Source of the DNA: Actinomycetes bacterium
GTDB taxonomy: Bacteria > Actinomycetota > Actinomycetes > Actinomycetales > Dermatophilaceae
Direction: 5' to 3'
Assembly (NCBI GenBank): GCA_023451855.1
Contig: JAEXXY010000323.1
Coordinates: forward strand, 1-9,135
DNA length: 9,135 nt
Below, in pieces: positions 1 through 5,583 of the stretch; the stretch's first letter is position 1, and the number at the start of each line of letters is the position of its first letter. Both the position numbers and the translations under genes were made by a program. Below the pieces are notes generated by a model. It was not told the DNA's origin. It ran no database searches and saw nothing but the letters and a program-made list of their open reading frames with translations.

Positions 1-291
1 GACCCGGGCCGCGCGCCCGGCCAGCCAGCGGGAGCACTGGCCCGAGCCGGCGCCGATCTCGAGGACGTCGCGGCCGGCGGTGTCGCCGAGCAGGCCGGCC
101 TCCTCCTCGCGCAGGCGCTCGGGCCCCCAGACGAAGTCGGTGTCACCGAGGAAGGCGCCGTGCTCGGCGTGGTAGCCCGGTGCCTCGGCGTCCCACCACG
201 TGCGGTTGGCCGTCGCGGTCTCGCCGGCAGCGGCGGCACGGCGGGTCGCCTCGGTGGGGACCGGCGTCGGGGTGTTCTCGGGCGTGCTCAC
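1..291 (-). CDS. Class I SAM-dependent methyltransferase (N-terminal part, runs off the left edge)
   Basis: Reading leftwards from a GTG at 289-291, an open frame of exactly 97 codons reaches base 1 without a stop. Residues 76-84 read VLEIGAGSG, which is motif I of Rossmann-fold class I methyltransferases (the SAM-binding glycine loop), followed by QCSRWL. The preceding stretch with NRTWWD (29-34), a GYHAEHG segment and FVWGPERLREEE (53-64) is typical of the actinobacterial methyltransferase family that starts with a 'WWD..A..Y...H' segment. Residues 1-28 are a Pro/Thr/Ala-rich tail, so the true start could lie slightly further in. A purine-rich AAGG about 14 nt upstream is a weak ribosome binding site. 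The gene diverges from rpsA with 172 nt between the starts. The substrate cannot be told from this fragment. Confidence 0.8.
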   Translation of the reverse strand, partial: MSTPENTPTPVPTEATRRAAAAGETATANRTWWDAEAPGYHAEHGAFLGDTDFVWGPERLREEEAGLLGDTAGRDVLEIGAGSGQCSRWLAGRAARV

Positions 292-308
292 GGCGTCCGT
301 CCCGCCTT

Positions 309-338
309 TTGACCGGATGCTGACAGCGCCGATAGGAT
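309..338 (+). promoter_or_regulatory. Sigma-70-type promoter for rpsA
   Basis: TTGACC at 309-314 and TAGGAT at 333-338 are separated by 18 nt, a close match to the -35 and -10 consensus of the housekeeping sigma factor. Transcription would start near 345, giving an rpsA leader of roughly 120 nt. It lies in the divergent gap. No equally good promoter was seen for the minus-strand methyltransferase. Confidence 0.6.
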
Positions 339-344
339 TGCTCG

Positions 345-364
345 GCGCACACGTCTGTGTGCGC
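345..364 (+). promoter_or_regulatory. Perfect 8-bp hairpin at the 5' end of the rpsA leader
   Basis: GCGCACAC at 345-352 and GTGTGCGC at 357-364 are perfect reverse complements around a 4-nt loop (GTCT). The hairpin begins where the promoter at 309-338 predicts the mRNA start, so it would cap the rpsA transcript. It could protect the 5' end or take part in S1 autoregulation. As DNA, it could instead be a palindromic operator just downstream of the start site. Confidence 0.5.
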
Positions 365-463
365 TCAATGTTGAACCTGTCCACACGACGTCGGGGCGCC
401 GAGCCACGGGCTCACCGCCGCGAGGTCTCCAACGTAACTGTCCACAATCGGAGTTCCTACTAC

Positions 464-1954
464 ATGACTGCCAACACGGTCGAGAAGACCGCTCCTGAGG
501 TCGCCATCAACGACATCGGTTCTCAGGAAGACATCCTTGCGGCGATCGACGCCACCATCAAGGACTTCAACGACGGCGACATCGTCGAGGGTCGCATCGT
601 CAAGGTCGACCGGGACGAGGTCCTGCTCGACATCGGCTACAAGACCGAGGGCGTCATCCCCTCGCGCGAGCTGAGCATCAAGCACGACGTCGACCCGGGC
701 GAGATCGTCAAGGTCGGCGACGAGGTCGAGGCCCTGGTTCTCCAGAAGGAGGACAAGGAGGGTCGCCTGATCCTGTCCAAGAAGCGCGCCCAGTACGAGC
801 GCGCCTGGGGCACGATCGAGAAGATCAAGGAAGAGGACGGCGTCGTCACCGGCACCGTCATCGAGGTCGTCAAGGGTGGTCTCATCCTCGACATCGGCCT
901 GCGCGGCTTCCTGCCCGCCTCCCTCGTCGAGATGCGCCGCGTCCGCGACCTCCAGCCGTACGTCGGCAAGGAGATCGAGGCCAAGATCATCGAGCTCGAC
1001 AAGAACCGCAACAACGTGGTCCTGTCGCGCCGCGCGTGGCTCGAGCAGACGCAGTCCGAGGTGCGCACGACGTTCCTCAAGGAGCTCCAGAAGGGCCAGG
1101 TCCGTCAGGGCGTCGTGTCCTCCATCGTCAACTTCGGTGCGTTCGTGGACCTCGGCGGCGTCGACGGTCTCGTGCACGTCTCCGAGCTGTCGTGGAAGCA
1201 CATCGACCACCCGTCCGAGGTCGTCGAGGTCGGCACCGAGGTCACCGTCGAGGTCCTCGACGTCGACATGGACCGCGAGCGTGTCTCCCTGTCGCTCAAG
1301 GCGACGCAGGAGGACCCGTGGCAGCACTTCGCCCGGACCCACGCCATCGGCCAGGTCGTCCCGGGCAAGGTCACCAAGCTCGTCCCGTTCGGCGCGTTCG
1401 TCCGCGTCGAGGACGGCATCGAGGGCCTCGTGCACATCTCCGAGCTCGCCGAGCGCCACGTCGAGCTGCCCGAGCAGGTCGTCAACGTCGGTGACGAGAT
1501 CTTCGTCAAGGTCATCGACATCGACCTCGAGCGTCGTCGCATCTCCCTGTCGCTCAAGCAGGCCAACGACGAGTCCGTCCCGGTGTCGGAGTTCGACCCG
1601 ACCCTCTACGGCATGGCCGCCGAGTACGACGAGCAGGGCAACTACAAGTACCCCGAGGGCTTCGACCCGGAGACGAACGAGTGGCTCGAGGGCTTCGAGT
1701 CCCAGCGTGAGAAGTGGGAGCGGCAGTACGCCGAGGCCCACGCTCGCTGGGAGTCCCACAAGGCCCAGGTCGAGGCGGCCCACAAGGCCGACGCCGAGGC
1801 TGCGTCCAGCCCCAGCACCTCGACGTCCTACTCGTCCGCGACGGGCGACCAGGGCGGCGACGAGCAGCAGCGCAACGCGCCGGCTCCCGCCGAGGGCACC
1901 CTCGCCTCCGACGAGGCGCTCGCGGCTCTCCGCGAGAAGCTCACGGGCAACTGA
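464..1954 (+). CDS. rpsA: 30S ribosomal protein S1
   Basis: S1 binds mRNA on the small ribosomal subunit and helps initiation. The protein has 496 residues and four S1 RNA-binding domains starting at about G38, G126, G211 and G296. The last two carry the classic FGAFVDLGGVDGLVHVSELS and FGAFVRVEDGIEGLVHISEL strings, each domain closing with a 'VSLSLK/ISLSLK' type strand. Actinobacterial S1 is normally about 480-500 residues with four domains, against 557 and six in E. coli, so this is full length. The tail from about 369 contains LYGMAAEYDEQGNYKYPEGF and a charged helical stretch, then a low-complexity Ser/Thr/Ala/Glu segment. The ATG at 464 is chosen because GGAG (450-453) sits 10 nt upstream and homology starts there; the open frame extends further upstream but through the promoter. 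Monocistronic here, closed by a strong terminator. Confidence 0.98.
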   Translation: MTANTVEKTAPEVAINDIGSQEDILAAIDATIKDFNDGDIVEGRIVKVDRDEVLLDIGYKTEGVIPSRELSIKHDVDPGEIVKVGDEVEALVLQKEDKEGRLILSKKRAQYERAWGTIEKIKEEDGVVTGTVIEVVKGGLILDIGLRGFLPASLVEMRRVRDLQPYVGKEIEAKIIELDKNRNNVVLSRRAWLEQTQSEVRTTFLKELQKGQVRQGVVSSIVNFGAFVDLGGVDGLVHVSELSWKHIDHPSEVVEVGTEVTVEVLDVDMDRERVSLSLKATQEDPWQHFARTHAIGQVVPGKVTKLVPFGAFVRVEDGIEGLVHISELAERHVELPEQVVNVGDEIFVKVIDIDLERRRISLSLKQANDESVPVSEFDPTLYGMAAEYDEQGNYKYPEGFDPETNEWLEGFESQREKWERQYAEAHARWESHKAQVEAAHKADAEAASSPSTSTSYSSATGDQGGDEQQRNAPAPAEGTLASDEALAALREKLTGN

Positions 1955-1978
1955 GCTGAGGCTCTGACGCTCTGACGT

Positions 1979-2016
1979 CGACAGGGCCCCGGACCATCTG
2001 GTCCGGGGCCCTGTCG
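1979..2016 (+). terminator. Strong intrinsic-type terminator hairpin after rpsA
   Basis: A perfect 17-bp stem (1979-1995 paired with 2000-2016) with a 4-nt ATCT loop begins 25 nt after the rpsA stop. No T-run follows, as is usual for actinobacterial GC-rich terminators. It isolates rpsA from the transporter operon. Confidence 0.9.
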
Positions 2017-2050
2017 CATGTCCGGGGGCGGCATCGGGGCGGGGATCGGT

Positions 2051-2080
2051 GCCGGGCCTGGTGCCGGGATCCGGCCCGGC
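2051..2080. repeat. Direct repeat plus inverted repeat downstream of the rpsA terminator
   Basis: GGTGCCGGG occurs at 2049-2057 and again at 2060-2068. Overlapping this, GCCGGGCC (2051-2058) is the reverse complement of GGCCCGGC (2073-2080), giving an 8-bp stem with a 14-nt loop. It may be a back-up terminator or just low-complexity GC sequence. Confidence 0.35.
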
Positions 2081-2098
2081 GAGGGCAGAACGTCTCAG

Positions 2099-2200
2099 GA
2101 TGCAAGAAGTCCTCAGACGATTTCCGATGCGCTAAGTAGGAATTAAGTGGCTCGTGTGGCGTGAGCCGGTGTAGCGAATTATGCTGGTGCACAACGGCAT
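2099..2200. other. Relatively AT-rich intergenic stretch upstream of the riboswitch promoter
   Basis: This is the least GC-rich part of the window and holds no convincing gene. It contains a spaced AAGT repeat (2134-2148), a TTCC/GGAA dyad (2122-2142), a dyad of GGCTC (2149-2153) and GAGCC (2163-2167), and a TATGCT hexamer (2180-2185) without a good -35. It may be a regulator-binding region or contain a second promoter. No known operator was recognised. Confidence 0.3.
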
Positions 2201-2263
2201 TCGGTGCTCGGCCAGGGGTGGGGGCGAGGAGCCGTCGGAGACGGTGCGGGCGGTTCGGGAGGT

Positions 2264-2292
2264 TTGCGCACTGCGTGGCCCGTCCGTAGGGT
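2264..2292 (+). promoter_or_regulatory. Promoter of the riboswitch-controlled operon
   Basis: TTGCGC at 2264-2269 and TAGGGT at 2287-2292 are 17 nt apart, the optimal spacing. The expected start, about 7 nt after the -10 box, is near 2299, the first base of riboswitch helix P1. That independent coincidence supports the call, though the hexamers themselves are only moderate matches. Confidence 0.6.
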
Positions 2293-2298
2293 CGGTGG

Positions 2299-2413
2299 CA
2301 GGTCAAGAGCTCCAGTGCCAAGCCCCGGCTCGCTGGACAGCAACCCTCCTCCGCGGCGGGGTGCTCCGGGTGAGGACCTGGCCGGTGCCCGACGGGCGCC
2401 GGCAAGCGCGGAC
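2299..2413 (+). promoter_or_regulatory. SAM-IV riboswitch
   Basis: The RNA closely follows the known actinobacterial SAM-IV aptamer in sequence and fold. P1 pairs CAGGTC (2299-2304) with GACCTG (2375-2380). P2 pairs CCAG (2312-2315) with CTGG (2333-2336) around the conserved GCCAAGCCCCGGCTCGCTGG block. P3 pairs ACCC (2343-2346) with GGGT (2359-2362). Two pseudoknots can form: CCCGG (2324-2328) with CCGGG (2366-2370), and the P3 loop CCGCG (2351-2355) with CGCGG (2407-2411) in the conserved GGCAAGCGCGG tail. The variable 3' hairpin has a 10-bp stem (2381-2390 with 2394-2403). SAM-IV senses S-adenosylmethionine and normally represses sulfur or methionine genes when SAM is plentiful. It heads the transporter operon and precedes the leader peptide. 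Confidence 0.93.
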
Positions 2414-2420
2414 TCGAGGA

Positions 2421-2441
2421 TCGGGTCCCGGACCCGAGGAG
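2421..2441 (+). promoter_or_regulatory. Hairpin overlapping the leader-peptide ribosome binding site
   Basis: TCGGGTC (2421-2427) pairs with GACCCGA (2431-2437) around a CCG loop. The last two paired bases are the first two of the GAGGAG Shine-Dalgarno (2436-2441). Outer pairing of GACT (2411-2414) with AGTC (2443-2446) could enclose the whole site and shares base 2411 with the riboswitch pseudoknot. This is a plausible expression platform for translational control of the leader peptide. Confidence 0.45.
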
Positions 2442-2446
2442 CAGTC

Positions 2447-2524
2447 ATGGCACGGACGACCACCCTGGTGGCCCGTCGTCACGTCGACCTGCTCCGGGTG
2501 TCCAGCGCGCTCTGTCGCCGGTGA
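2447..2524 (+). CDS. Short leader peptide (25 aa) with a cysteine codon near its end
   Basis: An ATG at 2447 with a near-ideal GAGGAG 5 nt upstream opens a 25-codon frame ending at TGA 2522-2524. The peptide starts MARTTTLVA, continues with RRHVDLLRVSSALC and ends with two arginines; Cys23 is encoded by TGT at 2513-2515. From memory, short actinobacterial 'putative leader peptides' with an R-R-H-V-D-L-x-R-x-x-S/A-x-A-L-C core are common in front of sulfur-assimilation and thiol-related operons, and are thought to act in cis. The ORF lies between the riboswitch and the permease, 146 nt before the permease start, so a regulatory role by ribosome stalling or pausing at Cys or Arg codons is likely. 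It is too short to be an enzyme. The family match is strong by eye; the mechanism is inferred. Confidence 0.78.
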   Translation: MARTTTLVARRHVDLLRVSSALCRR

Positions 2525-2539
2525 CCCACCGCCTCTGCC

Positions 2540-2556
2540 GCGTCGGCTGACGACGC
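2540..2556 (+). promoter_or_regulatory. Small hairpin after the leader-peptide stop
   Basis: GCGTCG (2540-2545) pairs with CGACGC (2551-2556) around a GCTGA loop, 15 nt after the stop codon. It may be the first element of the attenuator that follows. Confidence 0.35.
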
Positions 2557-2567
2557 CCGGGCGGTGC

Positions 2568-2603
2568 GCGTCCGGCCGCACGGTGATCCCGTGGGCCCGA
2601 CGC
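2568..2603 (+). terminator. Attenuator-like hairpin between leader peptide and permease
   Basis: A stem with 14 base pairs forms from three blocks: 2568-2572 with 2599-2603, 2574-2577 with 2594-2597, and 2579-2583 with 2589-2593. The loop is TGATC, with a C-C mismatch (2573, 2598) and one bulged G (2578). An alternative hairpin, GTGCG (2564-2568) with CGCAC (2577-2581), uses the same left arm and would exclude it. No T-run follows. Position and mutually exclusive pairing suggest a transcription attenuator that decides entry into the operon. Confidence 0.5.
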
Positions 2604-2670
2604 GACCGACGCAGACCCTGCCCACGCCACCCGTCCCGCACGGGTGCCCCCGCGTCCCCAGGAGAACTCC

Positions 2671-3669
2671 GTGACCTCCGTGTCCACCACCTCCGTCCCG
2701 CGGACCGCCTCGCCGGCGGCTCCGGCACCACCACGAGCGACGCCGTCGCCGGCCTCCAGTGACCTGACCGTCGTCCCGCGGCGCACCCCGTGGACCTGGG
2801 TCGGTGTCGCCGCCGTGCTCGTCCTCGTGGCGATGTTCGTCAACGGGCTGGCCACCAACCCGGGCTGGGAGTGGCCGACCTTCGCGGCCTACTTCGCGAG
2901 CGAGACCATCGTGCGCGCCCTCGGCACCACGATCCAGCTCACCGTCCTCGGCACCGTGACCGGCTTCGCCCTCGGTGTCGTCCTGGCCGCGATGCGGTTG
3001 TCGCACAAGGGGTTCCTGCGCTCGGTCGCGTGGACCTACATCTGGGCGTTCCGCTCCATCCCGCTCATCGTGCAGCTGCTCTTCTGGTTCAACATCGCCT
3101 ACCTGTACCAGACGATCTCGTTCGGCCTGCCCTTCGGACCCTCGTTCGGCAGCGTCTCGACGAACGACCTCTTCGGTGCGCTCGGTGCGGCCGTCCTCGG
3201 CCTTGCCCTGCACCAGGCCGCATACGCCGCGGAGATCATCCGCGGCGGCATCCTGTCGGTCGACGAGGGTCAGCGGGAGGCCGCAGCCGCCCTCGGCATC
3301 CCGCGGCTGCGCCAGTTCACCCGGATCGTCCTGCCGCAGGCGATGCGCTCGATCCTGCCCAACGCCGCCAACGAGGTCATCAGCCTCTTCAAGGGCACCT
3401 CGATCGTCTCGGTGCTCGCGATCCCGGAGCTCTTCTACCAGGTGCAGGTCATCTACGGCCGCAACTCCCGGGTCGTGCCGCTGCTGCTCGTGGCTACGGT
3501 CTGGTACATCGTCCTGACCACGCTGCTGTCGGTGGGTCAGTACTACGTGGAGCGGCACTTCGCCAAGGGCAGCTCACGATCCCTGCCCCCGACGCCCCTG
3601 CAGCGCCTCCGGTCGCGGCTCGTCGGCGTCGGCGTCCGGACCACGAACGTGCAGGGGGTGGCCCGATGA
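2671..3669 (+). CDS. Polar amino acid-type ABC transporter permease
   Basis: Membrane subunit (332 aa) of an importer in the polar amino acid (PAAT, HisMQ/GlnP) family. After a Ser/Thr/Pro/Ala-rich cytoplasmic N-tail (1-40), membrane segments lie at about 43-60, 88-108, 122-145, 170-190 and 269-291. The family segment YIWAFRSIPLIVQLLFW (123-139) is present. The ATPase-contacting EAA loop runs from E203-A-A, through LGIPRLRQFTRIV, to LPQ (221-223). The GTG at 2671 is chosen because AGGAG (2660-2664) is 6 nt upstream; an in-frame GTG at 2644 lacks such a site. It is the first structural gene after the riboswitch, leader peptide and attenuator. Only one permease gene is present, so it should form a homodimer. 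Family features of cystine/amino-acid importers fit; the substrate is not readable from the sequence. Confidence 0.95.
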   Translation: MTSVSTTSVPRTASPAAPAPPRATPSPASSDLTVVPRRTPWTWVGVAAVLVLVAMFVNGLATNPGWEWPTFAAYFASETIVRALGTTIQLTVLGTVTGFALGVVLAAMRLSHKGFLRSVAWTYIWAFRSIPLIVQLLFWFNIAYLYQTISFGLPFGPSFGSVSTNDLFGALGAAVLGLALHQAAYAAEIIRGGILSVDEGQREAAAALGIPRLRQFTRIVLPQAMRSILPNAANEVISLFKGTSIVSVLAIPELFYQVQVIYGRNSRVVPLLLVATVWYIVLTTLLSVGQYYVERHFAKGSSRSLPPTPLQRLRSRLVGVGVRTTNVQGVAR

Positions 3670-4454
3670 CGACATCCACTGTCGCCAGCACGACACCACC
3701 GGTCGTCGACCTCCGCGGCGTCACGAAGTCCTTCGGCGGGCAGGTCGTCCTCGACGGCATCGACCTCCGGCTCGAGGAGGGCACGGTCACGGTCGTGCTC
3801 GGCCCCTCGGGTTCGGGCAAGTCGACGCTCCTGCGCACCATCAACCACCTCGAGAAGGTCGACCGGGGCCAGGTCCGCATCAAGGACACCCTCATCGGCT
3901 ACCGCCAGTCGGGTGACCGGCTGCACGAGCTGTCCGAACGGGAGGTCCTGCGCCAGCGCAGCCGGATCGGGTTCGTCTTCCAGCAGTTCAACCTCTTCGG
4001 CCACCTGACCGTCCTCGAGAACGTCGTCGAGGCACCGGTGTCGGCCCAGGGCCGACGCCGCTCCGAGGTCGAGGAGGAGGCTCGCCGGCTGCTGGCCCGC
4101 GTCGGCCTCGCCGACAAGGCGGCCGCCTACCCGCGGCAGCTGTCCGGCGGCCAGCAGCAGCGCGTCGCGATCGCCCGGGCCCTGGCTCTGCACCCCGACG
4201 TCATCCTCTTCGACGAGCCGACCTCGGCCCTCGACCCCGAGCTCGTCGGCGAGGTGCTCGAGGTCATCAAGGAGCTGGCCCGTGACGGGACGACGCTGGT
4301 CGTCGTGACGCACGAGGTCGGGTTCGCCCGCGAGGTCGCCGACACCGTCGTCTTCCTCGACGGTGGCCGCCTCGTCGAGCAGGGGCCGCCGGACCAGGTG
4401 CTCGACGCCCCACGCCACGAGCGGACCCGCGCCTTCCTCGAGCGCGTCCTCTGA
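3666..4454 (+). CDS. Polar amino acid-type ABC transporter ATP-binding protein
   Basis: Cytoplasmic ATPase (262 aa) powering the importer. Walker A GPSGSGKST is at 46-54, the Q-loop within FVFQQFNLFGHLTVLENV, the signature LSGGQQQR from 159, Walker B VILFDEP at 179-185, the D-loop SALD at 187-190 and the switch histidine at 216. Length and the FNLF..LTVLENV string are typical of GlnQ/HisP/TcyN-like proteins. The C-terminal NIL domain of methionine importer MetN is absent. The ATG overlaps the permease stop (ATGA, 3666-3669), so the two are translationally coupled. A 76-nt gap with a small GCCGC/GCGGC hairpin (4460-4473) separates it from the first binding-protein gene. Confidence 0.96.
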   Translation: MTTSTVASTTPPVVDLRGVTKSFGGQVVLDGIDLRLEEGTVTVVLGPSGSGKSTLLRTINHLEKVDRGQVRIKDTLIGYRQSGDRLHELSEREVLRQRSRIGFVFQQFNLFGHLTVLENVVEAPVSAQGRRRSEVEEEARRLLARVGLADKAAAYPRQLSGGQQQRVAIARALALHPDVILFDEPTSALDPELVGEVLEVIKELARDGTTLVVVTHEVGFAREVADTVVFLDGGRLVEQGPPDQVLDAPRHERTRAFLERVL

Positions 4455-4530
4455 CCCCAGCCGCCACGGCGGCGCCCCCACCCCTCACACCCACGACTCG
4501 CACCCCACCGGTGCCGAGAGGAGCTCCACC

Positions 4531-5550
4531 ATGCCCAGCACCCAGCACCCGACCGCCCTCACCCACACCTCGCGCCTGCGGCTCACCGTCGCCGGCCTGG
4601 CCGCCCTCGCGGCTCTGACCGTCAGCGCCTGCTCCGGACCCGCCGAGGCGAGCTCCGGCACCGCTGCGGCCGCCCGCCCCGGCGCGTCGGCGGCAGGCAT
4701 CAACACCTCGCCCGACCAGAAGCGCATCACCGCGACCAAGGACGAGAAGGCGGCCGCCCTGCTGCCGAAGGCGATCCGCGACCGCGGCACGATCACGGCC
4801 GCCAACGCCGGCGCCGGCGGCGGCACCCCGCCGCTCGTGTTCACGGCCGACGACGACAAGACCGTCATCGGCATCGAGGTCGACCTCGCCCACCTCTTCG
4901 CCGACAAGCTCGGCCTCAAGGTCGAGACACCGGCCACGAGCTGGGAGAACGTCTTCCTCGGCATCGACTCCGGCCGGTACGACGTCGCGCTCACCAACGT
5001 CACCGTCACCGAGGAGCGCAAGGAGAAGTACGACTTCGCCACCTACCGCAAGGACGACCTCGCCTTCGAGGCGCCCAAGGGCGGCACGTGGAAGGTCAAC
5101 AGCGGCAAGGACATCGCCGGCAAGACCATCGCCGTCGGGTCGGGAACCAACCAGGAGAAGATCCTTCTCGACTGGAACAAGGCGAACGTCGAGGCCGGCC
5201 TCGCCCCGGCGAACGTCAAGTACTTCCAGTCCCAGACCGACTACTACCTGGCCCTCGCCTCCCACCGCATCGACGCCTACTTCGGCCCCAACCCGAGCGT
5301 CGCCTACCACGTCGCCACCGGCGGCCAGACCGAAGCGATCGGGCACTTCTCGGGCGCCGGGGAGTCGCTGCAGGGCCTCATCGCCGTCCTGACGAAGAAG
5401 GGTTCCGGGCTCGCAGCGCCGTACGCGGCGGCCATCAACTCGGCGATCGCCGACGGCAGCTACGCCAAGGTCCTGGCCCGCTGGAACCTCTCGAGCGAGG
5501 CCGTGGCCAAGTCCGAGGTCAACCCGCCCGGCCTGCCGAAGAGCAGCTGA
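4531..5550 (+). CDS. ABC transporter substrate-binding lipoprotein 1 (polar amino acid type)
   Basis: Membrane-anchored extracellular receptor (339 aa) for the importer encoded just upstream. The N-terminus has basic residues, a hydrophobic core and the lipobox VSAC with lipidated Cys34, followed by an Ala/Ser/Gly-rich linker. The mature part has family-3 (SBP_bac_3) features: IGIEVDLAHLFADKLGLK, a TSWENVFLGIDSGRYDVALT-type stretch, TEERKEKYDFATY, then GKTIAVGSGTNQEKIL and a C-terminal helix around DGSYAKVLARWNL. The ATG at 4531 follows AGAGGAG (4517-4523) with 7-nt spacing. It is clearly paralogous to the next gene. Both carry an unusual Gly-rich loop (AGAGGGTPPL here) where the ligand pocket begins. 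Ligand is likely an amino acid or S-modified cysteine by context; this is inference. Confidence 0.94.
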   Translation: MPSTQHPTALTHTSRLRLTVAGLAALAALTVSACSGPAEASSGTAAAARPGASAAGINTSPDQKRITATKDEKAAALLPKAIRDRGTITAANAGAGGGTPPLVFTADDDKTVIGIEVDLAHLFADKLGLKVETPATSWENVFLGIDSGRYDVALTNVTVTEERKEKYDFATYRKDDLAFEAPKGGTWKVNSGKDIAGKTIAVGSGTNQEKILLDWNKANVEAGLAPANVKYFQSQTDYYLALASHRIDAYFGPNPSVAYHVATGGQTEAIGHFSGAGESLQGLIAVLTKKGSGLAAPYAAAINSAIADGSYAKVLARWNLSSEAVAKSEVNPPGLPKSS

Positions 5551-5583
5551 CCCGCCGACCACCGACCCAGGAGACGAACTCGC

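Noticed and set aside
200..463. 88-residue N-terminal extension of rpsA
   Set aside because: The extra segment runs through the rpsA promoter and part of the divergent methyltransferase gene and has no S1 homology. GGAG before the ATG at 464 sets the start.
365..1783. Minus-strand open frame opposite rpsA
   Set aside because: Antisense shadow of the S1 repeats, repetitive in Asp, Leu and Val, with no recognisable motif. The plus frame is unmistakable S1.
2181..2762. Plus-strand open frame of 193 codons through the control region
   Set aside because: It runs through the riboswitch, the leader peptide in another frame and the permease start. The translation is compositionally noisy, with no domain.
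2671..4454. Methionine importer (MetNI) as expected for a SAM riboswitch target
   Set aside because: The ATPase lacks the C-terminal NIL domain and the binding proteins are SBP_bac_3, not MetQ/NlpA type, so the transporter belongs to the polar amino acid family.
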